Below, piece after piece: positions 47,581-61,605 of a stretch of DNA of 64,000 nt. Source of the DNA: Pieris napi (taxonomy: Eukaryota > Arthropoda > Insecta > Lepidoptera > Pieridae); assembly GCF_905475465.1 (NCBI RefSeq), contig NC_062239.1:4030001-4094000 (forward strand), given 5' to 3'. Position 1 is the stretch's first letter. Every line of letters starts with the position of its first letter. Both the position numbers and the translations under genes were made by a program. The notes below the pieces were generated by a model. It worked only from the letters and a program-made list of their open reading frames with translations, ran no database searches and was not told the origin of the DNA.

Positions 47581-50500
47581 TTTTGGTTTTATTATTCCTT
47601 AATAACCTTGTTGATAATAATTTACATTCCCAATCCCTAATAGATGTAGATAATATCTTAGTATTATTTTACTACGGCGTCGTCAATACTATCCAATATA
47701 ATATATTAAAAGAAAGTACAATAGAGAATTGTAAAGGGAGGCCAAAATAGGCGCACCACAGACGATCAATAAAGCTAATATATTGGGTAATAGAAGAGCT
47801 CACGAAGAATAAATTATTCTAGATGAGACAGCTAGAAAGTGCTCTATATTTTTCGATACGAAAATGTGCACCGTTTTTAGCTTAGCTTACATTCAGCTAC
47901 ATACTAAATATATATTGTATAATCACTACGAGAATGTATGTAAGATTAACGATGTCTTAGAAGGTATTGATTCTATAGAGTATATACGAATGAATTAATA
48001 GGTACTTTGTTCCAAAGCTTCTTAAATACGATAGGAATTCTCGAAGATCACATCTATTTACTTTACCTCCATTATTTGTCGCAGCCCCTATCTGGATTTC
48101 ACCTCGGAAATTCGAGATTCCTCCCAAAAATGCCAATAATTACACAGGGCTGGGGAGTGAAATATTTTACGCACCCCGTATTTTATCCGACCCCTCTACA
48201 TAAGCTTAGTTCAATTTCACGTAGAATGCAATAACATTAGAGGATATCCATTCAGAAAATAAATGCTTATTATTATAAATTCGTTGGAAATGGTCGTAAT
48301 ATATTTTATATATATGTCTTTGCAATCTCAATAATATCGAGATTATTACAAAAATGCACTTTAATAAGAAATGTGTAATAGTGTAAAACATCATCGTTTT
48401 TTAAGTATATATATTTATAAACTTTGTTAAATATTTTCGTTTTGGGTTTCTGGATTAACATGGCATTGTCTAAGTAAGTTATAATAATAGCTTAACTCAT
48501 GTCAATTCATCTGTATCGGTATTGTAGTCACACATTTTTAGAAGCATAACAGCCCCTGATAGCTGTGACTCAGGAAGTAATCAGTGCACTATCTTTAGGT
48601 AAGTGAAAATGCTTCAATATATCACAAACAACAACACAAAATATTATTAGAACGTCCTTAACCATCATGTAACTCATAAAGACTTTAAAATCCTAAGTTG
48701 CAATGCTTTAACATTTGCAGATGTTTATGTTAATTATCAACTGGCCTTAGACATAGATACCTATAGCTACGCACTGAATTTCAGCTAACTCTCATGTAAA
48801 ATACAGAAATCAATGGAAATTCTACAACTTGGGGTAGTATGATTCAGATTTTTCCACTATATACTTCTTAAGTATCTAGAACGTCACTGAGTTAAAACCT
48901 TATTAAAAGGTACAAAGAATGACTTCACAACCTTTAGGTTATTTAAAATATTGAGAGAGTTACCACCCATAGTAAGGGGGCAAGGGGCAGACATTTCTTA
49001 GTTTATTGATAATTTTCTAAGTCGTCTAAGACGAGTAGGTTATTAACTTTCTTTACCTGATATACGTTTTTTATTACCATATGTAACAGTGTATATAGTG
49101 TATCCATGTTTATTTAATTACAAAACCTTGCCAACTCTCGGCACATTGATACTTTGTTACTTAAGAAAAATAAAATATAAGATTTAATGTGCAAGCACTC
49201 ATAAGCAAACATAACATAACATGAAGAGAAAACAAATACATCGATTCGTAAGTTACAAAAACTAAAAGAAAATTGATTTCAAAGTGTGAGGGGAGCAACT
49301 TTCTAGACCTAGCTCGTTTATCAGAATGCTCAATCTGGATATCGGTGAGTTTTGACCAAAACGCGTTCTTCTGAAAGACAAATGAAATGATGGGATGCCT
49401 GGAGTGTCTAGAGGGTACGCTAAGTTTAAAACTAGTTAAAAGTTTGGGGCAATTGACCGTATTCTTATATATCTTAAACGATAATAAATAAATATATAGA
49501 TAGAAAATCTATTATTTTGAAAGGTTTATACGACTTTAAGGTTGAAAATGGCACTAATTACCACTAGGCCATATCATTCAAACATACTCGTACTCACTGT
49601 AAAATTAACCAAATTGGTTACACGATTCTATTGTGCATTATTAATTCTCATAAATGACAGAATACCAAAGGGAATTACAATATCCGACATATTTGCGACG
49701 TCTTATCCCAAGGTGCGGGCATGACGAGGGGTCTGGCGTCCCTTTTGAGGGATTATTGGAACTATTATCTGCATTTGAGGACCCTTAGCTCATTTATGTA
49801 ACAATTTGTCATCTGTGAATCGGTTATGTTATATGCGTATCGATATATCAATAATAAAATATTGATAAGATACTAACCCGGTCTTAAAACTGTACAGTGT
49901 ACACGCCTTAGTAGTAACTACGTAACGCCAGATTATTGCGTTGACACCTGGTTTTGCTGATTGCTGCAGAAGGTACTGGAGAAAAATTGTGCCGATTTTC
50001 GTATGCGCCATCTGAGGTTACTTGAATGACTTAAGTTATAATTATTAAGTTAGTAGTCAAAATTTTATCTATAGTTACCATAACACGATTTCGACTCAAT
50101 GTCTCTATACAAAACAAAATCTTTCATTTACAGTTGACATCAAATATAATATAAATTTACTTTAGGATAAATAATCCAGTGGAGCTGCAACTCTTTATGA
50201 TCCTAGGTCTTTAATACATCTGATTCTATTACAGACTATTAGATTTTAAAGCCCTTACAGGGCACGTGTAGACCTTGTGTCTACCCTTTACCCGTAAACT
50301 TTTTCGGGTAATACATTACATAGACTACCGTATGAGCCGGTGATTCATGAATATAGAAAATGCATAATTAATTATACACTTATATAAGTTGTTTAATAAC
50401 AAAGATTATTAAGTTAAAATACGACGACACATTTTAAAACAATTTATTTAAAACTCTAACTGGCATGTAAATTTTATTTGAAAACAGAAACTACAGTACG

Positions 50501-51347
50501 ACAGTAAATTTGTAAAGTTAGACAATGACGGCGTAGGCGAACTTTCCTAATGAATTAGCCAACAAGCTGCAGCTTCCATCACTGTAGGATTTATGTTCTG
50601 CTACCGCCATTAGAAGCTGAATACGCCATAATACAGGCACTTTACAATACTATTTTATAGTCAGGATATGTGCTAGTATAATCGTACTAAAAGTTGACCA
50701 TTAAATAATCTCTAACGGTAGATAAAATATCTCTTAAGAACGTTGCTTCCTGAAGAAGAATAACCCTAGTTAAAAAAGCTTTCATTTAGCTCTGTTGTGT
50801 ACTTAAATCTTCAGTAATTTATTTAAGTAGCATTTATCTCTTATAAAAAAACCTGTGTATATATCCTTGAATAATTTTATATCATTATAGTGCGTATATA
50901 TTAATAGAATGTAATGTAAATAAAATTCGTCCCCGTTCGATCTCTAATAGTTTATCCATCAACATTTTATCAAATAATAATATTCCATAGAGTTTGCATA
51001 TGAAATTGTGGGAGCCAAAGCGATACGGGCTCTAGTACAAAATTGGATAAAATGTCTTTCTAACGTTATTTGCCTATTCCACGTAAAACTATGAAAGCAT
51101 ATATATTGAGTTTGGCACACTCCGGGCATCATGGTTGTCATCAGATCTAAACTATTATATTTAGTCATAATTAACGCCATTGTAAACTGCAGAGCTATTT
51201 CGAAGTCAAGTCAATTACCAAAGTGCAAGGCGACAAGACTTAGCTTCCTCTATTATTCAATGCATAAGTTCGGGTTTGAACTCTCAATAATTAGACGACG
51301 TTGTACGAGGTTTCTATAATACTGAGATTATACAAATTTCTTTATTG

Positions 51348-51675
51348 ACGTGATAACGTCTTTAAAATCGTTTTAGTCGGGTGACATGTTCAGAAACTTG
51401 TGTCACACCAAAACCTCACGAGCGCGATCGCAGGTATAACGAGAGAGAGACGGACCGATCTCCCGTCTCATCTCGAGCGCTGCCAGTGATTCCGTGAATG
51501 TATGAAGAAAAATGTATATCATAGTCGAATAAGTAAACTTGTCATTTTACACCCGAAATTTATCATCAAAAGTGTGAATAAAACGATAGATGTAATTTAA
51601 AATTTGAAAAAATTGTTATCATCATTAATTCCTTACTTCCCAAAAACTTATATCACCAATAAGACGTTATCACGT
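51348..51675. mobile_element. MITE-like element with acgtgataacgtctt ends
   Basis: The 15-base sequence acgtgataacgtctt at 51348-51362 is repeated exactly in inverted orientation at 51661-51675. The inside carries a GC-richer patch with 'gagagagagacgg' and no ORF. Confidence 0.6.
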
Positions 51676-52793
51676 AAACATCTCGATCGTAAACCTACTT
51701 TACAAACAACCAATATTTTGTTAATCTTCTTTCTAGTGAAATTAAATATCTATTTGTTAGAATTTTTTTATTAACACTTCGTTGCATACACAAGTATAAT
51801 ACAATTGACCTAATTAAATGAAAAGGGGGTAACTGGCGGCCTTATCGCTTTCGAGTGACGTGTGAGAAAAAATTAAGATAAGGTAAGCAAAGAGTGAAAA
51901 AATACATAAGACATATTATAGTTATTTAGAGAAAACTAATGGAACAAAACAAAGCAATTAAAACATATGTGACCAGTGATCAGAACAATATTAAAAATAA
52001 AAAGTGCAAATGAATTACGATAATTTTAGATCATTAGTAATTGTTTAAAAATACAACCTTATTAAAGTCTGTCAGGCTCATAACATCGTTTCTTGTCATT
52101 ATATTTTCTTCTATATCTTTCTGTTAATATAACAATCAATCTTTAGCTACTTAGCACTTGCTTATCTGGATGCCTTTCAGCGGATTTTTAAGCCGAATCA
52201 TATTGCTGTTATATTAAAGTTGGACACCGAATTATTACTAAAATCATAAGGAATCGAGGAATCGGAAGTTATAAAATAATTTTTTTTTAACTTCTTAATT
52301 TTTCCTTTAAGAGAATTCGGCAGTCGTTAACCTCTAAAGCAAGTTTTTGACTTCGAGAACAAACTCCATGTTTATTACAAAAGCGGGTTAATAACACCAA
52401 CTTCCAGTCGCTTCAAGAATTTTCTATCGATGTTTTGAGTAATTAAGTCATAACTTTAATTAAGATTTAGTCGCGTATATACGAGGAATTTCTAAGAAAT
52501 GAGTAATAGAAGTTTATTTATTCATTTAAAGTACTACACATTTAAATAAAAATGTTTGTGAGTACATTCTCCATAAGTATGGAGGACTTAGGTATCGTAA
52601 TAGAAAAAATACTTAGAAACTGAAAAGCGTATATTTCTAACTAATTGCACACGCACATACATCGATCCAATAGAAAAGATGTTTATCTACAAGTATAAAT
52701 ATTGTACAATTAGTTACATAAATAATATAATGCGAGTAATTTTTGGTAGTTTTAATTAATACCACGTAGTTACAGTTTCATGAATAAAAAAAA

Positions 52794-53007
52794 CCAGTGG
52801 CGCTACAACCTTTTTATCTCTGGGCCCCTGATTTCTGTATTTGTTTCGTGATAATTTGTATGTGTATTTCTAATATGGTTTCCTTACAATGTTTTCCTTT
52901 ACATACGAGCGAAAGCTAAAATAGCTAAATAGATAAGCACATAGACAAAAATAATCGAAGACAGGTATGGAAGTCACACGCTTACGCCACTAGGCCAACA
53001 CAGCTCT
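52794..53007 (-). repeat. tRNA-derived SINE
   Basis: Minus-strand copy with 'gttggcctagtggcgtaagc' and the end 'aaaaaggttgtagcgccact'. The tRNA-like head is decayed. Confidence 0.65.
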
Positions 53008-54387
53008 ATAATTGTTTAATGATAATATATCAATATTACAATACATACATATTGAATATGGTTAAAGTAGTCTATAAGATGCAAGATTTAAAAACGTGCA
53101 ATTTTATGTGTTTAAATTCGAAATGTTTTATCGAATTCGTTGAACAATATAAATAGAACCGCGCCTCGAATGTGACAAGCGTGAAATCAAAGTACCCGTT
53201 GCATGATGTCATCAATCTTCTACACTTGTACTTGTTCATCAGACTAAATATATTTACAATGTATCTTTCTAGTATTAAGTCTCTAAATAGTATACGAAAG
53301 CCTGCCAGTTTCTTCACAAAATTAAGTGCACAAATAGAAAGGAATGTGAGTAGATTAACCCTGTTATTCCAACGAATCATGATTCATGATCATCAAATTA
53401 ATGTAACACTAATATGTTAAAAGCTAATTACTATTTGTAAATAAATCTTATATCTTTATTATTTTGACTTTCTTCTTACGCTTCTTGGCAGCTACGTCAA
53501 TCCCGAATAACTACTCGATAAGCTTATAATATTAGCAAAATTATTAGGTTATCCGTTTATTAATATTGTAAGTTATACTTCTTCAATTAGTTCTTAATAT
53601 ACTGCCAAAAATGCTTGGGGATTATCTGAAATATCAGTCGTAATTTGTAAGAATGTTTTTTTAGAGAACTGGTCCAGATTTCTGAATCTGTCAATTTCAT
53701 GTGTCGGTCTCTCGGTGACGTCGACTGCTGTGCACAAAACGTATATAAATAGTCTTCGTGAATATATTTTCCCATATAAACATTATTGAGGATATAAAAC
53801 GTATTTATTCCCAATTAAAAGTAATGAAGATCTGAATCGAACCATTAATTAAAATTTAAAAGCGTTTCAGCTTAATTGTGAAGGAAAATTAAATACGAAT
53901 TTAAATATCTCCTGTTTTAATTAAAGAACTAAGTTTAACGAAGGCTTTTAATTTGTTTGACCTAAAGTTCCAAGCTTCAAAAACCAGTGTAAAAATAATT
54001 GTTTCTGGTGTATAACCAACGAACAAAATATATAGGGATTATTATTATTTTGTATACTTCCAATACTATTATCAAATTAAATTGCACTGAAATCGGTTGT
54101 GAGGAATATCGGTCGAGGTTGTAGTGGTAAAACATCCGGAAAGGAATTAAATTTCATTCCCTTCCTTTGGATTATTTTTAATTTCTTAATACGAATTTTC
54201 TTTGTCTTTTTAGAAAAAGGAATATAAAAGAGAAATAAACTGACACTCCCTGTTGTAGTTCAAACGGAAAGGTGTCTCGTGTCGCGTGTTTGTGATTGGA
54301 CACGCGGTTCTCTTAACTATGAGAGTTAAACGAAGCGCGCCATTTTCGACTTATAAACTTGATATGTTCAACCCCAATTATAATTTA

Positions 54388-54465
54388 TAAAAGGCCGGCA
54401 GCACAGTCAGCTAGACTTTGGAGCCCATGTGATGTTATCGTCTCTTCACTTAGGTAAGCCTCCTG
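54388..54465 (+). repeat. LINE 3'-tail fragment
   Basis: 'aaaaggccggcagcacag' then 'cttcacttaggtaagcctcc', a diverged copy of the LINE tail. Confidence 0.5.
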
Positions 54466-57400
54466 CAATATAATAATATTGTTCAATAGACAAATCCATT
54501 ATAGTAATGAAAATGATTTGTATACGTAGGTACTTACTATATAGTAACCAAAACATATTACTTTGTAAGAGGATCACATTTGTTAGATAATATTAAGTTA
54601 TGTTGTGAGAATACAAAGAACAGTATTGGATAATAAATTAGAACTCGTAGGCACATTTTTATATAATATTGAAGAACTTGTACAATATTCTATTAGGAGA
54701 AAAATATTTTGATAGACCGACAGATTTTTATTAAAATTAATCTACTCAGAACTTCATTTATCTACGATCGCAGGTATTTGATACATAGAATCAATTATTT
54801 AAATCATATAAGGGGAGATTGTGATGTACGTTATCCCCTTAAGCAATGCGCTTTGGTCACCAGATCTAGCGGAACATTGAACCATTAGCACCTAAAAAAC
54901 ACAACTCAAACAGTCACAATTAAATCAATCTAGTAAGTTTAATAATCCAGTCCAAATTTCAGATACTTTTTGTATTCAAAAGTCAAAGAGAAAATATTCT
55001 TAGAAATGCGATCAAAACAAATGATGTTTATGTAAGGTTTAAAAAACTTTACTCTGAAATGATAAACACCTAAAAACTGCCAAAATTGACGCTTTTCTTG
55101 AATCCTTGAAAATGAAGACCTATAATTAATTCCTTTACATAAATAAGTTACATTTTATCTAACATTCGTATAATCACAACAAATCAAGTATAAAAAATAT
55201 GTACTAATTTGATAGACTAGATCAGAGAATTCAAGCGCATTTCCAAGCCTGAGGTAAAACTCATTCAGATGCCCTCTATTGAAATAAAACCTTATTGGAG
55301 TCTGCGGGGTTTTCTGATGAATTAGCTGGCTTTTGAGGTTTGTAACAATATTCTTACGTTTTTATATATATTTTTGGCTTATTTGCACTGTAATCTAGGC
55401 TAAAAAAGCTGCACAGTTCTAGACTATATTTAATATATATTTTGCAAGGCAATGAGGCTTTCTTATTGCCTTGGAATATTGTCTCACAAACCAAGCATTT
55501 ATTTCACTTTAGTCATTAGTCACAGCTTTTAAAATCGCCGGTATACGAGTATAGCATCGTTATACATTTGCGACCATTTCGACTTGCAGCATTTGACACC
55601 CGTTATAGGAACTCCACCAAATACGATTGGAACTCTTTGTTTGAGTAATTTGAGGTTTGTCTCAGTTTCTCGTGTTTGGTTTTTTTTCCAGGTTGTTTAA
55701 GTAATATTAAATAGTCCAGTATATCCAGTTCGTTTATAGTTTTATCTTTTATATGATTTTACAATTATTTTCTAATTTCCAAGACACTTAGTATTTTTCC
55801 GGAGCAAATGCAAGCGAGCACCTTATTACTTTGACTAAAGTATTCGTCTCATTATCAAAACGTTTACGCTGTGATAAAGATCAGTAATTAAAAGAGTGAG
55901 ATAAATATATTTAATTGTTTATAAGGGGTTAATTTCTACTAACATTTTGTTATCATATAACGATCCCCAGCAAAACTGCATTAAATTAATTGGATTCATA
56001 TTCGGTAATTACTGATCCATTAGCTCTTCGATTTGATTTTCCCGAATTGTTTTCCGCACTCGAAACCGATGATTTTACATTTTAAGCTTCATAAATAGTT
56101 GATTGACTGGTTGGCACAGTGGCCTTGTTTCGCAGAGTTTTAGGAAAAGTTTAAGCTTCCAAAGGATTAAGATAATGTACGAATGTTATTGGCCTTTCTG
56201 TTGAGCCAAAACATTATTTTAGGACCATAGAAAGTGATTCTTCTGAAAGTAAACTTTGTAGACTGAAGTCTACAATTAACACATAGACACTGTATCATGG
56301 TTTTATACTCGTAGTTACTTGCTTAGTACATATGAAAAGTAAAGTCCATACGAAGTCCTTTACAATACGCCTCTCTATAGGATGCTATGGGTGGACGACC
56401 GATTCGATCGCGCGCAACAAATATTGCAAAGATAATGTACCACAAAGAACAATTCGGTGGCCGTTGATACACAATTTCGTTTCACAATAAATAAGCCCTG
56501 CGTAGGAGCTTACCTTGATATATCCTATTTCAACTCATTAGTCGAAAAACACACAAGTATAAGTCATAAGGATAATGGAACTATTATTACGGGAACAATG
56601 GGAAAGGTTAGACTGATAATAATATTATATATGGTTTGCCTTTCAGTTCAAATACAAGTTTACGGCGCAAATCATTCACGAAATTGTAAATAATAGGGCG
56701 TAATTAATTAATAAAATTATAATTGGCATTTACAAGTCCATTATCAAAATCAAAACGATATGTCCACTGTGGCGATCGGCCGTGTTTATTATGCATAACC
56801 GTCAAAAAATTATTAAAATAAGTACGAACAGAGATTGAAAAAAAAGCTTTGATGTTAAGTATTTACAAATTTCGTGATATGATTTCCTGTAAGATATTTC
56901 TTTATATTAGAAATGTTTTGTGGTTAAAACGGCGTCGGATGTACACACATCTACAATATTATTGTTATGGAAATTAATGTTGAAATCGTTAAATAAAGTT
57001 TTATTCAATCTGTAATTTCTGGAATAACTAAACTGATTTTGAAAATTCAGCATTAGTATATTCCTAACAACGTAGTATTTGTCAATAATGTCATAAAGAC
57101 TTTTCACAATTACGATTGACTTTGAATTTGTCAAAGTCGACCAAATAGGTTGATAGGTAAAAAAATATGACTAGTATATATTTGTTATTAGTATAAATAG
57201 GACCACATCATAACATGTTTCCTCATTCACCCCAGATCCGTTTAATGGATCTTTAGAGTGATTTAATGACATGACTATCAAGTTGCACGGCGCTTCGATG
57301 AAGTTTCAGTTAACGCGCATATATAATCTCTCAGGTTTAGAACAAAGTACGATAAACTCAACATATATACATACAATTTTAAGAGAGAGTTAATCACATA

Positions 57401-57591
57401 TAACTTTCTGCCACTACACTGCTACTTAATACACGAATGTGTAATCATTGAACAAACCTTATTCATAAAAAAAGGAAATCAGGTTTATTGCGCCGTCTCT
57501 TTTTATCACAGCGTAAATATAGTTTGACAGGAAGAGATGAAAGATTTTTGTCTTTAGTTGTAACTTTGTCAATACGAATGTTTTTCTTTAT

Positions 57592-57779
57592 AGGCAAGAT
57601 GATCAGTTCTCTGTACATGCCTTCGATATTAGGTCTGAGGGTTTCCTCACGATCTAATTCTACACTGTACGACTGAGTATTAGATGCGCACAAAGAAGGT
57701 TCGTTGATGCACCGCCAAGGATCGAACCTGCGAACTCAGATATAGAGTCGTAAGCTGAAGCTACTAGGCCAACACTGTG
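57592..57779 (-). repeat. tRNA-derived SINE
   Basis: Minus-strand copy: 'gttggcctagtagcttcagc', then 'gcaggttcgatccttggcgg' with a B-box-like core, and a body with 'gatcgtgaggaaaccctcag'. Confidence 0.65.
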
Positions 57780-57859
57780 GCTTTGTAAATAAGTGGGTAA
57801 ATCAAATAATACGTGATTTTGTTTAATATGAACACATGCTCCTGTGATATATTTAAACT

Positions 57860-57921
57860 CAGCCTTGCGATTCTGTAACTCATTTTTCGAACTCAGTGTG
57901 AGTTACAGAATCGCAAGGCTG
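57860..57921. repeat. Perfect 23-bp hairpin
   Basis: The arm 57860-57882 (begins cagccttgcgattctg) is matched exactly in reverse complement by 57899-57921 (ends gaatcgcaaggctg). The loop is 16 bases. It has more GC than its surroundings. Confidence 0.85.
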
Positions 57922-60900
57922 GTCTAATTTACATACCTGTATAACTTTGTGGCTATTTTTTTACGTAACAGCTATAATTGTTTCAGTAAAGAGCTCAACC
58001 TTATAATAAAGTCTCTCCATATCCCATGTTCATTCCTATAACGGACTTCTGACAGATTTCTGACAACCTGAAAAATAAAAATCTCTAATAGAAAACATTT
58101 TAATCCTAATGTAGATACTACATACATTATCTACATAAGAATGTGTATCCCCAACTAAAAGTTGTCACGCAAACAAATAAGGGCCGACCGGGGAATACCA
58201 TTACAGTTTCGGTCAAAAGTCGCAACTTAACGTAATTTAGTCTGAACTCAATTAAGAACTTTGGGAAGCCACAACAAGAACCCATTTCGAGTATTGAGAG
58301 GGTTTTACAGTTGATAGAGAGAACTATTTTGTTCAATTGTGAGTTTTGTTCACGCTAGGCTCCGTCTTTCCGTATTGTGGAGGGAGGAAGTTGTCCTCCA
58401 ATCTAACTGGAAGATAATCAAGTCTCTAAACATTGACTGGTCGTGCTGAAGGTCGCAGTTGCTGATGAGCCTCCTTAGCTTAGCCCTTGGATTTCTGTAT
58501 CAGTTTCGAGATTTATATTCATAATAGTCAATTACCACACGCTACAGTATTAAAAATATTCTTAGATTTACTGTGAAAACTTTTCACTTTCTTTGTGAAA
58601 AATGTAATAAATGGAACTGTATTAAACATATACAATAGCAACTAGAATATGTCTAATCATAATACAACAAGTAGTTTCATCAGACATCTTTAGCAAACTG
58701 CCGTATTTCAATAACAATAAATGTTATTCATATTCTGAGGTATTTCATTATATACATTGCAGCTGTAACCAATATTTTAGTTAACAAGAGGCAAGCATTC
58801 TAATATCAGAAATTAATTGCACCCTATCTATTGATATCTATTATTATATATCTCTCTCTTACGATCATATTAACTTATTTGTTAAGCGAGTTAATTTCTT
58901 TCTCTCTTATATACTCGTATCTATCTCTTGAGATATTAAAGAAATATTATTACTGTTTAAAATAAAATAAATGAAAACATCCTATACCTGTCACAAACAT
59001 ATCCAACTCTGGTGGAGAACAGAGAAATCGGTCAAGGAGCAAAATCATCTGGAATCATCTATGAATGCTGGAGCACCTTTCGTGAGCTCCATTCAGGGTA
59101 GGTAGTATGCCCTGCCTTCGGGATGTGTTATCTATTAAAACGCTTATAATAGGCTGTATAATACCATGCTCTGTGGTTGGTCTTAGCCTGATGTCATATA
59201 GCCTACCTTGATAAATGGACTATGCAAAACAAAATATTTAAACCAACTTGTACTTTCTAATTTGGTATTAAACAAATAGGCAGTTAAATAAAGATTTAAT
59301 TCATCGAAGTGGCTCGCAATACTGGGTAAATAATCGGTGGTCACGTTTTAATCTACCAAATAAATGAGTAATATTATATAAATAAGTCTTCATTACATCC
59401 TATTACTATTGACTGAATATAAGGGTAGGTATATTTCAAAAATAAAATGAGACAGATCTCAAGAAAGATAGAAATAACTTGTCGCATATCGATCGTGGCT
59501 TAAAGCCTTTTATAACTCCAAATGGGGCCAGCCCTGGGTCATTGATATATATTTTGATATTTTTTAAGCCAAAGAAGCCCTGTGCCTAAATAAGTAATTA
59601 TTTCGCCCGGGAATCGGGAACTAGGGACGGGACGTAGAATGTTAATACGCGCAATACTACGTGATTTAATTATAGTGGTCGCCTGGAAGAGAAACGAAGT
59701 GTAAATAATACATACTATAAAAACTGTATGTAATACTTCAACATATTACAATTATACATATATATTCAATCACAAGTATGCACGACTTATACATATAAAA
59801 ACAATATAAAACGGAGTGTAAAATATAAAAAAAACAAATATTTAAAGAAGAAAATTATTTCATTATTTACATTTGACATTTGTACAACAGCTTCGTCAAG
59901 TAATCGTATTCGTCTGCGATAACTTCAGTTTACACACTACATGACATATAGAACGCAAATATGGTAAATGAATTCCATATAATATTGGTATTCTGATCGA
60001 ACTATGCGGGTGCATGCTTTCGTTTAGTTCCGAATACGCTCACGTAGCGCTGATCAGTTGTAAATATAAATATTAATGTAGCTACCGTCCATCGACTATT
60101 TAATGGAGTCATATATTCAACAATTGTTTTAATCACCTTCCCAGAATTTATAAATCACTGGCGTGTAATGCTTTCAAGAGGGTGATTATTTTTTAAAGGC
60201 AAGGCGCCATTATAGTGTGGTGTATTAGACAATGTTTTGGCAACAATTATAAATAACTTAACTGTATTTATTATGATAATTAATATGACATTTGCATGCC
60301 TATATTTATATGGCTGATTATGCTGTTTTTTTTCTAATTACCTAATAAATCTTAATGTACCGCTTTCTTATATATGACAATAACTATGATTTCAAATTTA
60401 ATTCCTAACGTAATAAAACTATTAATCTCCCATACAAACGGCTGAAAAATAGACGCATATTGTTTCACTTCTTCAAAAGAACTAGGATACATCTCGACGG
60501 GATGGGGAAACGCTTTCATGAGCAACTGAATAGTAGAAATATAATATAAAAAGATCGAAGAGTAATCAATTGAAAAGGTTTTATTTTCTTTCATAAACGT
60601 ATGAATAGGTACTGAATTTATTTAAAATATACATTTGCTGCAACCGATGGGACATTTTTATAATTTAAAATTCAAAACATGTAATTGTGTTATGAACGAA
60701 ATTTAAATGTGCTTTATGGACTAGATTTCGTTTAACTTAAATCTTTCACTGCAACCCATTTTTTTATTGTCAGTATCATCATCTAGTGTTATGGATGTGA
60801 TGGATTATGTTGTCTTATATGTACACCAGCTCCAAGTTCTGATTGTCAAGTAGTAACGCGTGATGGGCAAAGATGAGACTGAGTATCAGTTTGGGTCACT

Positions 60901-61095
60901 GCTGCATCGTAGTAGTAGTATTTGTCTAATATATCATTAGGTCAGCGACTGACTGTATAATACATCTTATAAAACCTGATATCCGTTGTATTCATAATAA
61001 TAAAGCCCGAGTTATTTCCAATCATGACGAAAACAAATTATAATATAAGATTATTTTACATTATTATACATTTTTTTTACTTGTTATCCTATATC

Positions 61096-61209
61096 CTAGC
61101 TACCTTCAGTAGCGTCGATCGCCTCCTCCAGCTTTTTCCAACTGACTCTGTCTATGGCTCTCTTTCTCCATTCGTTTCCTGCTACCGCTTCTATTTCTTC
61201 TATCCACCT
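61096..61209 (-). mobile_element. LINE ORF2 C-terminal fragment
   Basis: On the minus strand one open frame reads RWIEEIEAVAGNEWRKRAID, then RVSWKKLEEAIDATEGS and a TAG. This closely resembles the common C-terminus of RTE-like LINE ORF2 proteins (RW-DDI---AG--W---A-DR--W). The upstream part of the ORF is missing, so it is a 5'-truncated copy. Confidence 0.7.
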
Positions 61210-61244
61210 TTTTTGTTTGTTTTTTTTTTAAAAGGTGGATAGAA
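61198..61244. repeat. 15-bp hairpin at a LINE end
   Basis: ttctatccacctttt, a T-rich 17-base loop, then aaaaggtggatagaa. It marks where the LINE fragment is cut and a short inverted piece follows. Confidence 0.6.
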
Positions 61245-61605
61245 AAGGTTGTTTGCATACAAAAAACTTATTGTAAACACTTGTTTTGTTGTTTTATCTA
61301 TCTCAAAAGTAATAAAAATTGTTCTAATTATAATATTTGCGTTGTCTAGTCGTAAACTTTTCCATTTATCACGTATTCGCTGAACGAAACATTTTCCGGC
61401 TCGCCCCAGTGGATTTTCATTGGTTTATTTTTAAAAACTTCGGTGCAAAAACCCAGCTTAAAATAAATTAATTCTTTCATGATCATAGATGTAAGCAACG
61501 ATTTTCGCTTAATCTTGTTGGATAAACAAAACAACCTATGTTCATTTTTAAGGATATATTTTACAAGAATATAAGTTAACTGTATTTCGTTGAATAATCA
61601 AAATA

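Larger units (their letters stand above)
47581..61095. other. Gene-poor stretch downstream of Fur1
   Basis: No exon recognised on either strand. All open frames are short, AT-rich and without known protein features. Repeats and hairpins inside it are listed separately. Confidence 0.5.
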
